DNA of 64,000 nt from Planctomycetota bacterium (GTDB taxonomy: Bacteria > Planctomycetota > PLA2 > JAEUHO01): NCBI GenBank assembly GCA_028281445.1, contig JANQJW010000011.1, forward strand, positions 1 through 64,000. The letters run 5' to 3'. Each line of letters begins with the position of its first letter. Within the stretch, counting starts at the first letter, position 1. Positions 1 to 8,527 of the stretch are shown here, one piece after another. Under the pieces are notes generated by a model, which did not search any database, was not told the origin of the DNA, and saw only the letters and a program-made list of their open reading frames with translations. The position numbers and the translations under genes were made by a program.

Positions 1-2080
1 AGATGACCTCACGAACGAGCGGGTGGTCGAACCGAAAGCGCGCGCCTTCGCTGCGCACGAGACCGTGCACGCGCTCCAGCCGTCCGAGAGCAGACAAGAT
101 GCGAAGCCGCGACCACTCGCGTACGCGCGCAATCGGGTCGGCATCGAAGACGAGGCCCGCCACGGCTGCGAGGTCGAGGATCTCCGCGTCGTCCCGATCG
201 AGCTGCTTCAGTCGCTGCCGGACCTGCTCGCCGAGGGACTCGGGTACGTCGTCCAGATCCCCGCCGGCCGCCACGACGCGTGCGAGCTGCAAGACGAACA
301 GCGGGATCCCGCCGCCGAGCTCCGCGACGTGCGCCGCCTCGGCGGCCCTCGCCTCTCCCTCGCCAACCACATCGACGATGAGGGCGATCGATGCCTCGGT
401 GTCCAAGCGCGCCAGGTCGATGCGCTCCACGTGCCCAAGCCGCGCAAACTGCGACGCCAGGTCCTCGATGCGGCTCGACGCGCCGACCAGGGCAAGCAGG
501 GCCATGCGCCGTGCGGCGCGCAGCACGCCGATGAGGAATCGCACCTCGTCGGCCTGCGAATGCTCGAGATCGTCGACAACGAGGACGAGCGGACGCTCGC
601 GCGTCAGTCTCTCCAGCACGCGAACGACGAGCGCAACACGCGTTGCTTCGTCGAGAGGTGCGCTGGTACGCGGCGGGATCTCGCGTCGGAGCCAGGCCGA
701 GAAGACCGGCAACCAGTGCGTGTGCTCCGCGAGGGCCTCCTGCAGCACCGCTTCGCCGCCGGGCTGCGCCATGCGCCGTGCGAGCGCGCTGCGCAGTCCG
801 CCTGCAGCGCTCGACACGAGGACTTCGAGATCCTGGCCCTTGCGCCGGGTCACGAATTCGCTGAACAGGCGCGTCTTGCCGAGGCCGGCTTCGCCGAAGA
901 CCTGTACGATCATCGCTTCACCGCCCAGCGCGCGCGCCCAGGCCTCATCAAGGCGCACGAGCTCGTTCTCCCGGCCGTGAAACCGTGTGTCGTGCCGCTC
1001 GACGAGCTCGGGCTTGGACGGCGCTTGGCGTTCGCGCCACCACGCGCCGGCTTCGCCAGCTTCCAGCACCTTGCGCAACGCTGCGGCGGATACGAAGCGC
1101 GCTCCCGGTTCCCGCTGCATCAAGGCTTCGATCACCGCGGAGAAGAAGGGGCTGAACCCTGTCAGCGCCTGCGCGATGGGCGGTGGCGCCGCAGCCAGGC
1201 GCGTCCGAAGCACGGCGCCGGCACTCGAGCGATGAAACGGGTTGGCGCCCGCGGCCAGCTCGTAGAGGACGAGGCCCAGCGCGTAGAGATCGGCCGGCGC
1301 GCCAATCTCGCCGCCCTCGAGCTGTTCCGGCGCCGCGTACAGCAACGAGCCCACGAAGTGGCCGGTTGCCGTGAGGCGTGTCTCGGCCAGAGCCTCGCGC
1401 GCGATGCCGAGGTCCATGATGCGGAGCCGGTGGTCGTTCGTGAGCATCAGGTTCTCGGGCTTGAGATCCCGGTGCACGATCCCTTCGGCGTGGATCGCCG
1501 CGAGTCCATCGGCGGCCTGGCTTGCGATTTCGCGCAGCAGCGCCTCGGGGATCGTGCCCCACGCATCGAGCAGCGCACCGAGCGTGCGGCCTTCGACGTG
1601 CTCCATGACGAGGTAGTCGACCTCGCGTCCGCCGATGCGGTCCGTTCCGCTGTCGAGCGTGCGCACCACGTTGCGATGCGTCACGCGCGCGCCGACCTCG
1701 GCCTCGCGCAGGAATCGCCGGCGCGTCTCGGTCGCGACCAGGTGCGGATGCAGCACCTTGAGCGCAACTCGCTTCCCGGTGCCCGGCGCGCGCGCGGCGT
1801 AGACCGTGCCCATCGCGCCGGCGCCGAGGCGCTCTTCGATGCGATAGGGGCCGATGGTCGTGTAGTCGGGCGGCGCTTCGGCTGGTGTGGGAGGCAGCAA
1901 GTCGTGCGTGGAGATGCCGACGCCTGCGAGCAGCTCCTCCGCCTCCTGGCGCAGCGCTTCGTCCTCGCCACAGGCTTCCGCGAGCCTGCGTTCGCGCTCG
2001 GCGCCCTCGACGGCCGCGGCGTCGAGGAGGATCTCGCGCAGTCGTTGATGGCGCGCGATGTCGGAAGACGGCTCGCTCAT
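1..2080 (-). CDS. Ser/Thr protein kinase fused to AAA ATPase domain (C-terminus beyond window)
   Basis: Translating the minus strand from the ATG at 2080 gives an open frame to the window edge, so the gene is incomplete. After about 75 residues comes a kinase domain: a glycine loop (GAGAMGTVY), VALKVL lysine, HRDLKPEN catalytic loop, DLG in place of DFG, and an APE motif. Behind it is an ATPase with Walker A (GEAGLGKT) and a Walker B-like strand (LVLVVDDLE), as in kinases carrying an AAA_16 / LuxR-type ATPase. The start overlaps the stop of the upstream sigma gene as ATGA, so the two are translationally coupled. Role inferred: a phosphorylation sensor paired with the ECF factor. The kinase identity is secure; the signal and target are unknown. 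A long antisense frame covers the same region and looks like a shadow. Confidence 0.85.
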   Translation of the reverse strand, partial: MSEPSSDIARHQRLREILLDAAAVEGAERERRLAEACGEDEALRQEAEELLAGVGISTHDLLPPTPAEAPPDYTTIGPYRIEERLGAGAMGTVYAARAPGTGKRVALKVLHPHLVATETRRRFLREAEVGARVTHRNVVRTLDSGTDRIGGREVDYLVMEHVEGRTLGALLDAWGTIPEALLREIASQAADGLAAIHAEGIVHRDLKPENLMLTNDHRLRIMDLGIAREALAETRLTATGHFVGSLLYAAPEQLEGGEIGAPADLYALGLVLYELAAGANPFHRSSAGAVLRTRLAAAPPPIAQALTGFSPFFSAVIEALMQREPGARFVSAAALRKVLEAGEAGAWWRERQAPSKPELVERHDTRFHGRENELVRLDEAWARALGGEAMIVQVFGEAGLGKTRLFSEFVTRRKGQDLEVLVSSAAGGLRSALARRMAQPGGEAVLQEALAEHTHWLPVFSAWLRREIPPRTSAPLDEATRVALVVRVLERLTRERPLVLVVDDLEHSQADEVRFLIGVLRAARRMALLALVGASSRIEDLASQFARLGHVERIDLARLDTEASIALIVDVVGEGEARAAEAAHVAELGGGIPLFVLQLARVVAAGGDLDDVPESLGEQVRQRLKQLDRDDAEILDLAAVAGLVFDADPIARVREWSRLRILSALGRLERVHGLVRSEGARFRFDHPLVREVI

Positions 2081-2664
2081 GATCGGTCGCTCGCAGTCAT
2101 GCCCAGCGCCCGCGCCAGATGCGCCTTGGCCATCTTCCAATCGATCTCGATCGTGCGCTTCGAGACGCCGAGCACCTCGCTCACCTCAGCCGAGGAGAGT
2201 CCGCCGAAGATCCGCATGGCGGCGATATCCCCTTGGCGCTGGTCCACGGCTTCGAGTGACGCGAGCGCTTCATGGAGGTCGACGAGGTCGATGTCCTCGG
2301 CGCGTCGGCCGAGGTCGTCGACGACCAACGTGAGGCGTTCGCGTTGGCGTCCGCCGCCGCGCTTTTGTGCGTTCCTGTCGCGTACGTGGTTGGCGACGAC
2401 CTGGCGCATGGCGCGTGCAGCGAGGTTGAGGAAGTGTGCACGATCCTCGGCGCGGACGCCGAGCTCGGGCTGCTGGAACTTGAGCCACGTCTCGTGCACG
2501 ACGACGGTCGGCGAGAGCGAGCCATGTCGATTGCCGCCGGCGACACGACCGGCGATCTCGCGCAGCTCGCCATAGAGCTGTTCGAACAGGCGGGACGATG
2601 CCTCGCGCGAGCCGCTGCGCACGCGTTCCAGGAGTTCGGCCAGGGTGGCGCCGTCGACCGTCAT
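2077..2664 (-). CDS. ECF-type RNA polymerase sigma factor
   Basis: 195 residues. The N-terminal half (LLERVRSGSREASSRLFEQL, then HETWLKF) matches sigma region 2; the C-terminal half (AAMRIFGGLSSAEVSEVLGV followed by SKRTIEIDWKMAK) is a region 4 helix-turn-helix. The pattern resembles the ECF group common in Planctomycetota and Acidobacteriota, in which a kinase gene follows directly. The start at 2664 was chosen because the frame upstream has no sigma-like sequence and the encoded protein then has the usual length. The stop overlaps the kinase ATG by four bases. Inference: the downstream kinase controls this sigma factor or is controlled with it. Confidence 0.9.
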   Translation of the reverse strand: MTVDGATLAELLERVRSGSREASSRLFEQLYGELREIAGRVAGGNRHGSLSPTVVVHETWLKFQQPELGVRAEDRAHFLNLAARAMRQVVANHVRDRNAQKRGGGRQRERLTLVVDDLGRRAEDIDLVDLHEALASLEAVDQRQGDIAAMRIFGGLSSAEVSEVLGVSKRTIEIDWKMAKAHLARALGMTASDRS

Positions 2665-2764
2665 GGGCGGGATTCTAGCGGGCTCGGAGAGTCCGTTTCG
2701 CATCGCGCACGCCTTTCGTGTCTCTCCCTTCGAGGGCGAAGTGCCCGCGCAAAGGAGCTCCGAC

Positions 2765-3421
2765 ATGACGCTACGCATTGGCGATACCGCGCCCGACTTC
2801 CGGGCTGACACCACCGAGGGGCCGATCCGGTTCCACGAGTGGATGGGAGATGGCTGGGCGATGCTCTTCTCCCACCCGAAGGACTTCACGCCTGTCTGCA
2901 CGACGGAGCTCGGCGCCGTCGCGCGGCTGAAGGCGCGCTTCGAGGCGCGCGACTGCAAGGTCATCGGACTGGGCGTAGACAGCCTCGACGATCACCGTGC
3001 GTGGTGTGTCGACATCGAGGAGACGCAGGGACACCCGGTCACGTACCCCATCATCGCGGATCCCGACCTCGAGGTGGCGAAGCGCTACGGGATGCTGCCG
3101 AATGACGAAGCGCCGGGCAGCGCGCGCACGGCGGTCGACAACGCCACGGTCCGGACCGTGTTCCTCATCGACCCCGCGAAGCGCATTCGCGCGATGGTCT
3201 CGTACCCGATGACCACCGGACGCAACTTCGCCGAGATCCTCCGTCTGCTCGACTCGGTGCGCTTGACCGAGCGGCACAAGGTCGCGACGCCGGTGGACTG
3301 GGAGGACGGCGACTCCGTCTTCATCCTGCCGACCGTTTCCGAGGCCGAGGCGCGCGAGCGCTTCCCGCGCGGCTGGAGCGCCCAGCGTCCCTACATGCGC
3401 CTCGTGCCGCAGCCGCAATAG
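2765..3421 (+). CDS. 1-Cys peroxiredoxin (Prx6 family)
   Basis: 218 residues. Reduces hydrogen peroxide and organic peroxides in the cytosol. The peroxidatic cysteine is Cys45 in HPKDFTPVCTTELG. The C-terminal segment (VATPVDWEDGDSVFILPTVS) is typical of the Prx6 / 1-Cys subfamily, which has an extended C-terminal arm. The start at 2765 is fixed by an AAAGGAG ribosome-binding site at 2751-2757, seven bases upstream. It is divergent from the sigma/kinase pair with about 100 bases between them. No dedicated reductase gene lies next to it. Confidence 0.92.
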   Translation: MTLRIGDTAPDFRADTTEGPIRFHEWMGDGWAMLFSHPKDFTPVCTTELGAVARLKARFEARDCKVIGLGVDSLDDHRAWCVDIEETQGHPVTYPIIADPDLEVAKRYGMLPNDEAPGSARTAVDNATVRTVFLIDPAKRIRAMVSYPMTTGRNFAEILRLLDSVRLTERHKVATPVDWEDGDSVFILPTVSEAEARERFPRGWSAQRPYMRLVPQPQ

Positions 3422-3464
3422 CGGCCGAGGCCGAGACCTTCCCACCCTGAATGGAGAGAGACCG

Positions 3465-4046
3465 ATGAGAACGAAGCTGCTGACTGCCGTGCTCTGCGCG
3501 GCGCTTCTGGGGACGAGCACCGCTTCGGCGGGCGCGCCGACCCGGAAGTCGATGGACCTGATCATCTCGGAGGCCCACGCCGCGATGTGCGGGCACGACT
3601 ACTCGAGGGCCCGCGCGACGATTCGGGTGCGCGAGCGCCGCAACGGAACGACGCGGGTGGTGATCCGCGTGCGCAACGCCGCGCCGAACCGGCTCCACAC
3701 CGTGTGGCTCAAGCTGGACGGCGCGAGCCCGATCACCGGAGCCGGTGCGACGCCCGCAGCCGGTGCCTGTGATCTCGAAGACATCATCGATAACGCCGAC
3801 ACCCAGTCGGCCGTCGGGGCGAACGCCTTCTACACGAACGATCGCGGCCACGCGGTGGTGCGCATCACCTTGGACTTCCGTCTGAGCGAGGGGGTCTTCC
3901 CGTTCAGCCTGCACGACGACTCGCTGGGCGACGTCGCCATCGGCAACGCGCCGTTCACGTTCCGCGTCATCTCGCGCTGCGCGGATGACCTCCAGCACGG
4001 GCTGGTTCCCGGGCCGCACGAGCCGACGTTCCAGGTGTCGCTCTGA
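3465..4046 (+). CDS. Secreted protein of unknown function
   Basis: 193 residues with a clear Sec signal peptide (LLTAVLCAALLGTSTASAG, cleavage near residue 22). The mature part looks beta-rich (alternating RVVIRVRN, HAVVRITLDF, PFTFRVIS) and has three cysteines. It loosely resembles CHRD or beta-sandwich exported proteins, but I do not recognise the family. A purine-rich site (GGAGAGA) precedes the ATG. It follows the peroxiredoxin by 43 bases and may be co-transcribed with it. Confidence 0.75.
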   Translation: MRTKLLTAVLCAALLGTSTASAGAPTRKSMDLIISEAHAAMCGHDYSRARATIRVRERRNGTTRVVIRVRNAAPNRLHTVWLKLDGASPITGAGATPAAGACDLEDIIDNADTQSAVGANAFYTNDRGHAVVRITLDFRLSEGVFPFSLHDDSLGDVAIGNAPFTFRVISRCADDLQHGLVPGPHEPTFQVSL

Positions 4047-4059
4047 TCGGTCCAACCGA

Positions 4060-4088
4060 GGCGCGCCGCCCGGTCCGGGCGGCGCGCC
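4060..4088. terminator. GC-rich perfect hairpin between convergent genes
   Basis: A 14-bp perfect inverted repeat with a one-base centre (arms 4060-4073 and 4075-4088) sits in the 44-base gap between the secreted-protein gene on + and the SBBP gene on -. The position suggests a bidirectional terminator. There is no T-tract on either side, so intrinsic termination is not certain. Confidence 0.6.
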
Positions 4089-4090
4089 GT

Positions 4091-5578
4091 CTACTTGCTC
4101 GGCCGCAGGCGCACGATGAAGGCGTCGGCGTCGCCGCCGTGCCGCGGCTGGATCACGCCCTTGGTCGTCGGGAAGTCCTTCGAGTGGGTCTTGCCGACGA
4201 GATAGGCCGAGCCGTCCTTGCCCAGCGCGAAGCCGCGCACTAGCTCCTCGTCCGAGCCGCCGAGATAGGTCGCGTAGAGCAGGCGCTTGCCGTCGGCGCT
4301 GATCACGGCGAGTACGCCGTCGCTCTTGCCTCCACCGAACGCGGACTGCAGCGCGTACTTCGTGACGGGGAAGTCGCGCGACTGGGTCTGCCCGACGATG
4401 TAGATGTTCCCGTCCGCGTCCGGCGTCGGCACCAGCCAGTACTCGCCGCCGCTGCCACCGAGCACCGTCGCGAACGCGGTCGTGCCGTCCGGCGCCACCT
4501 TGACGATGTATCCGTCCTTGCCCGCCTTCGAGGGCTGGACAACGCCCGGGGTCGTCGGGAAGTCGGCACTCTGGGAAGCACCCGCGCCGAGCAGGCAACC
4601 GTCGGCAGTGACCGTGACCGGGTGACTCGGGAAGTCGTTGCCGCTGCCGCCCAGCAGTGTCGAGTAGAGCAACGCGCTGCCGTCGGCTTTCAGCTTCGCG
4701 AAGAAGAGGTCCGCGCCGCCGGCCAGCCTCGACTGCGCCGCGCCCTCCGTGAGCGGGAAGTCGGTCGAGTGCGTGTAGCCGCCTAGATAGATGTTGCCGT
4801 CCGCATCGGCGTCCGCGCCGACGACGACCTCGCCCTTCGAGCCGCCTAGACGCGTGCTGAAGGCCAGGGAAGCCCCGTCGGCATGGAGCTGACAGACGAT
4901 GCAGTCACCGCCCGGCTTGAGCTCGCGCTGGAACGCGCCTTCCGTCGTCGGGAAGTAGGGCGAGCCGCTGCTGCCAACGATCGTGATGCGTCCCTCGCGG
5001 GTCATGGCGAGTCCGCCGCGGGGCGTCTCGCCACTCTTGCCGCCCAGGTACGTACACCAGATCAGTTTGTCGAGATCGCGTGAGAGCTTGGCGACGAAGA
5101 TGTCGATCACGCCGCCGCCGAACGTCTCCTGGAATGCACCCTTCGTCGTCGGCATGTCGTGCGAGCGAGTGCTGCTTGTGATGACCACGTTTCCCTGCGG
5201 GTCCAGGGCCATGCCGTAGACGTTGCGCTCCTGCTTGCTCCCGCCGAAGTAGGTCGCCGCCTGAACCGTCCTGCCCTTGGGGCCGAGGCGGATCAGGTAG
5301 CAGTCGCCGCCGTACTGTCCGCCGTGGCCGGCGGTCGGGTCATCGCCGCCATAGCGCGGTTGCACGGCGCTCTTGCTGACGGGCAAGTCGCTCGACTTGA
5401 CCATCCCGCCCACGAGCGCCGAGCCGTCCGGGTACGCGATGACCTCGCGCATCTCTTCCCAGTGCGGTCCCCCGAGGAACGTGGCGTAGGCGATCTCGAA
5501 GCGCGGCGTCGCGTCTTCTGCGTCTACTGCTCCCGCCACGAGGACGAGCAGGAGCGGAAAGAGGCGCACGAATTGCAC
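4091..5578 (-). CDS. Exported SBBP beta-propeller protein
   Basis: About 495 residues. After a signal peptide (VRLFPLLLVLVAGAVDA) there are seven repeats of roughly 60 residues, each with a core like YLGGS...DFPTTKGAFQ, the SBBP (beta-propeller) repeat pattern. Seven copies would close a seven-bladed propeller. Such proteins are exported and often take part in surface or protein-protein interactions; the ligand is not predictable. I favour the GTG at 5578 because it gives a compact signal peptide; a longer form from GTG at 5617 is possible. It is divergent from the CBS gene with about 100 bases between. Confidence 0.85.
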   Translation of the reverse strand: MQFVRLFPLLLVLVAGAVDAEDATPRFEIAYATFLGGPHWEEMREVIAYPDGSALVGGMVKSSDLPVSKSAVQPRYGGDDPTAGHGGQYGGDCYLIRLGPKGRTVQAATYFGGSKQERNVYGMALDPQGNVVITSSTRSHDMPTTKGAFQETFGGGVIDIFVAKLSRDLDKLIWCTYLGGKSGETPRGGLAMTREGRITIVGSSGSPYFPTTEGAFQRELKPGGDCIVCQLHADGASLAFSTRLGGSKGEVVVGADADADGNIYLGGYTHSTDFPLTEGAAQSRLAGGADLFFAKLKADGSALLYSTLLGGSGNDFPSHPVTVTADGCLLGAGASQSADFPTTPGVVQPSKAGKDGYIVKVAPDGTTAFATVLGGSGGEYWLVPTPDADGNIYIVGQTQSRDFPVTKYALQSAFGGGKSDGVLAVISADGKRLLYATYLGGSDEELVRGFALGKDGSAYLVGKTHSKDFPTTKGVIQPRHGGDADAFIVRLRPSK

Positions 5579-5695
5579 ATGGCGAGCATACGGCACTGCG
5601 ACGCTGCGCAACAGCACGCAGTGACATGCGTTTCGCCGGCTGACCTCGGCTCGGCCGCCTGCAACGTTCAGTAGGATCGGGTGGAGGTACTACGA

Positions 5696-6136
5696 ATGAC
5701 AAGTCCGATGATGAAGTTGGCTACGCGCGTTCTGAGCGTGGACATCGACGCAACTGTCGGCGATGCGGTAGCGCGCATGGCCGAGGATCACCGCGGGGCG
5801 GTGGTGGTCACGGTGGGTGAGAAGCTGGTCGGTGTGTTCACCGAGCGGGATCTCGTCGAGAAGGTGGCGCGCAAGGGCCTGGATACGGCAACGACGCCGA
5901 TCAGTACCGTGATGTCGAACGCTCCGGAGAGCGTGTCCGAAGACGCCGAACGCAGTGAGGCGCTGGCGATCATGATGCGCGGCCGCTTCCGCCATCTTCC
6001 CGTTTGCGACGCGGAGAGACGGCCGGTCGCGATGCTGAGCGCGCGCGACCTGCTGGCGCACCAGCTCGGCCGCTTGCGCGGCGAGATCGACTCGCTCGAG
6101 GCGTACCTGTTGGCAGACGGCCCGGGCGGGGACTAG
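5696..6136 (+). CDS. Tandem CBS-domain protein
   Basis: 146 residues forming one CBS pair: the first around residues 5-60 (VGDAVARMAEDHRGAVVV, GVFTERDLVEKV) and the second around 65-130 (MSNAPESVSEDAERSEAL, RPVAMLSARDLL). CBS pairs bind adenine nucleotides or SAM and act as regulatory modules; stand-alone ones are common. The start at 5696 is chosen because GGTGGAGG at 5680-5687 forms a ribosome-binding site nine bases upstream; the in-frame GTG at 5681 lies inside that site. Its TAG stop shares CTAG with the stop of the opposing gene. Confidence 0.9.
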   Translation: MTSPMMKLATRVLSVDIDATVGDAVARMAEDHRGAVVVTVGEKLVGVFTERDLVEKVARKGLDTATTPISTVMSNAPESVSEDAERSEALAIMMRGRFRHLPVCDAERRPVAMLSARDLLAHQLGRLRGEIDSLEAYLLADGPGGD

Positions 6137-6696
6137 TTGAGGCTGATGCTCGGGCTTGGGTCGACCAGTTGAAGGTCGCCTGTCGTGGGCAGCACGAAAC
6201 GCAGGCCGGCGGGCAGGAACGAGATCGCTTCGGACCCTGCGGCGATCCGCACGCGCAGCTGGTACACGGTCTGCGGTGCAATCGCGACGTCCGCGGTCGC
6301 GATGAGGCTGAGCAGTTCGTCCGTACCGCCGGTCAGCGCGGCCGAGGCCGCAGCCACGAGGACGGTCCCGTCTTCGGAATGGACCTCCAGCTCGAGCGAA
6401 CCCGCATCGGCCGGCGTGTCCCCGCTGTATGTGAGCCGCACGATGAAGCCCAGCACCGTGTCGAGCGGGTCATCGCTCGTGAAGTTCATCTGGTTGAAGT
6501 CGAGCGTCGAGTTCGCACTGAGCGCCACAGCGTCATTCGAGCCCAGCAGGTCTGCGAGGGTGACACGGTGCAGGCGGACCGGCACGGGGACGTCGTCGGC
6601 TCGGACCTGGTTCTCGCCGCCGCCCCCGCAGCTCGTGGCGAAGACGACCCCGGCTACGAAGCCGACAAGCAGCGTCATTCGTGCAGATGTGTTCAT
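6133..6696 (-). CDS. Lipoprotein of unknown function
   Basis: 187 residues from the ATG at 6696, preceded by a GGAG site. The N-terminus is a lipoprotein signal with lipobox FATSC followed by GGGG. The mature part looks like a beta-sandwich (VLGFIVRLTYSGD, GSLELEVHSEDG, VYQLRVRIAAG). No family recognised. It converges on the CBS gene, and the two share CTAG as overlapping TAG stops. Confidence 0.75.
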   Translation of the reverse strand: MNTSARMTLLVGFVAGVVFATSCGGGGENQVRADDVPVPVRLHRVTLADLLGSNDAVALSANSTLDFNQMNFTSDDPLDTVLGFIVRLTYSGDTPADAGSLELEVHSEDGTVLVAAASAALTGGTDELLSLIATADVAIAPQTVYQLRVRIAAGSEAISFLPAGLRFVLPTTGDLQLVDPSPSISLN

Positions 6697-6948
6697 CGGT
6701 CGCTCCATCCAAGGTTGTTGGCCTTGGAGTGGAGGACGCGAACCGGCCGTGGCGACGACCGTAAAAATTCCGGAGGGCGCCTACACCGCCAAGGCGGCGC
6801 AACGGAGACCGCACGCTCTACGGGGCGATCGACGCTCTCACCCAGACCGCGCGCGATACCGAAGACACGCGCCACCGCTTCGCCCTCGAGGTGATCGCAG
6901 GCCGCGTTCTCGTTGCCCTGGGGCAGCCCGAGGAGCAGCTGATCTAGA

Positions 6949-7719
6949 TCACGCCTCGGATTTCGAGGCGGACGGGACGGGGCGCCTGCCGACCGGCGGG
7001 ATCGGCAGGTAGCTCCCGACCGTGCGCATGTAGTCCTTGTAGCGCGAGCCGAACACCTTGATGAGGTCGCGCTCTTCGAGGAAGTGGACGGCGACGAAGA
7101 TGTAGGCGGACGCCACGCCCGCGAAGAGCAGGTGCCCGACGGTCATCGTCGGCACGCACCAGAAGGCAATCAGGAAGCCGGTCATGATCGGGTGGCGCAC
7201 GTAGCCGTACATGCCGGGCGTGCGGAACTCGATCCGTGCGGGCGTGCGCCCGTGCAGGTTCTCCCAGGCCTGGCGGAGGCCGAAGAGCTCGAAGTGGCCG
7301 ATGTTGACCGTGGCGAGGAAGACAATGGCGATGCCCACCCAGTAGCCGACCGTGAGGGACATGGCGAGGCCGCCTTCGGCCTGCCAGACGGTGCCTTCGA
7401 TCGCGCGCCACTGCCAGAAGAGCAGGCCGAGCACGAGGCAGGTCGCGAGCACGAACGTGTTGCGCTCGATGCGGGGCGAGATGATCTTCGTCCAGCGGCG
7501 CTTGAAGGCGGGACGAGCCATCACGGCGTGCTGGAGCGCGAAGAGGCTGAGGAGTCCGACGTTGATCAGGACCGCGGTCCGGCTCAGCGGCGCGGGGTCG
7601 GTGTCGATCGTCTTCGGGAGCAGGTCGACACTGCCCAGGAAGCCGGCGGCGTAGCTGAAGGTCGCAAGAAACAGGGCGTAGCAGGCCGCGCCGTAGGCGA
7701 ATTGCGTGATGCGGGTCAT
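6949..7719 (-). CDS. mddA: Methanethiol S-methyltransferase-like membrane protein (MddA/NnrU family)
   Basis: 256 residues with about six transmembrane helices. The segments FALQHAVMARPAFKRRWT, TPGMYGYVRHPIMTGFLIAF and LEERDLIKVFGSRYKDY are those of the isoprenylcysteine-methyltransferase-like superfamily, and the whole pattern matches MddA, which methylates methanethiol to dimethyl sulfide using SAM. NnrU-type relatives share the fold, so the substrate is not certain. It is divergent from the following methyltransferase/ABC operon, with about 115 bases between. Confidence 0.8.
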   Translation of the reverse strand: MTRITQFAYGAACYALFLATFSYAAGFLGSVDLLPKTIDTDPAPLSRTAVLINVGLLSLFALQHAVMARPAFKRRWTKIISPRIERNTFVLATCLVLGLLFWQWRAIEGTVWQAEGGLAMSLTVGYWVGIAIVFLATVNIGHFELFGLRQAWENLHGRTPARIEFRTPGMYGYVRHPIMTGFLIAFWCVPTMTVGHLLFAGVASAYIFVAVHFLEERDLIKVFGSRYKDYMRTVGSYLPIPPVGRRPVPSASKSEA

Positions 7720-7834
7720 CGGGGATCTCCTCTGGAGACGTCAACTCCCGGCCGTGACGGCGCGCCCACAGCAATTCCGGATTCCTTGCTCGGCGCGTCG
7801 ACGCCGGGGCGCACGGCGTGTTAGACCCAAGGAC

Positions 7835-8527
7835 ATGCCGCCAAACGACACGCAGGCCGTTCTCGCCATGGACCTCGACGCGAGTGCGGGTGATTGGACG
7901 CCGACGCCGCACGGCGTCCTGCTCGCCGAAGCGCTGGCCGAGCACCCCGAGCTCTTCGAGGGGCGCGATGTGCTCGAGCTGGGCGGCGGGATCGGCAACC
8001 ACACGATTCCGCTCGTGCGCATGGGCGTGAACCGGCTTGTCACGACCGAGATCCTCCCGGAGCGCAGCGAGACCACGCGCCGCAACGTGGAACGCAACTG
8101 CCCTGAAGCCACGAACGTCGAGTACCGTGTCGCTGACTGGCTTCACACCGACGGCGCGTTCGACGTTGTCGTGAGCAACCCGCCGTTTGCCAAGAGCGGG
8201 AAGCGCAACCGGCGCTACTTCATCGACTCGCTCACCCTCGACGCCCACAAGCGGCTGCGCGACGGGGGAGATCTGATCTTCGTCCAGTCTTCGATGGCCG
8301 ACATCGAGAAGACGACGCGGCGCTTGGAGGAGAACGGCTACGCCGTCGATATTCTGAAGACCTCCGAAGGCCCGTTTCGCGACTACTACTTCGAGGACGA
8401 AGCGTTCATGGAGGAGATGAAGCAGGTGGAAGACGGCTTCGAGATCCGCGACGGCACCTACTACGAGAGGCTCTTCGTCGTGCGCGCGCGTCTCTTGCCC
8501 TGGTCGCCACCCAAGGGAGCGCACTAG
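7835..8527 (+). CDS. SAM-dependent methyltransferase (small-domain type)
   Basis: 230 residues. SAM motif I is VLELGGGIGNHT and the catalytic-loop motif is SNPPF, the NPP(F/Y) signature shared by HemK/PrmC, RsmC and other methyltransferase-small proteins acting on planar amino groups in proteins, RNA or DNA. The ATG at 7835 follows a weak AAGGA site. The stop TAG overlaps the GTG start of the next gene (TAGTG), so it is coupled to an ABC importer. Substrate unknown; the operon context might point to a small imported molecule, which is inference. Confidence 0.8.
   Translation: MPPNDTQAVLAMDLDASAGDWTPTPHGVLLAEALAEHPELFEGRDVLELGGGIGNHTIPLVRMGVNRLVTTEILPERSETTRRNVERNCPEATNVEYRVADWLHTDGAFDVVVSNPPFAKSGKRNRRYFIDSLTLDAHKRLRDGGDLIFVQSSMADIEKTTRRLEENGYAVDILKTSEGPFRDYYFEDEAFMEEMKQVEDGFEIRDGTYYERLFVVRARLLPWSPPKGAH

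Noticed and set aside
23..2575. 850-residue frame on + across the kinase and sigma genes
   Set aside because: The minus strand carries full kinase, ATPase and sigma motifs; the + frame is Arg/Ala-rich without any motif, a GC-rich shadow.
6750..6948. Short + frame with protein-like composition (TLYGAIDALTQTARDTEDTR) ending at a TAG at 6948
   Set aside because: No start codon or ribosome-binding site in frame and no recognised family. It may be a gene relic, but the support is too thin to annotate.
6944..8524. 526-residue minus frame across the MddA-like and methyltransferase genes
   Set aside because: Both real genes have clear motifs in other frames; this frame is low-complexity.
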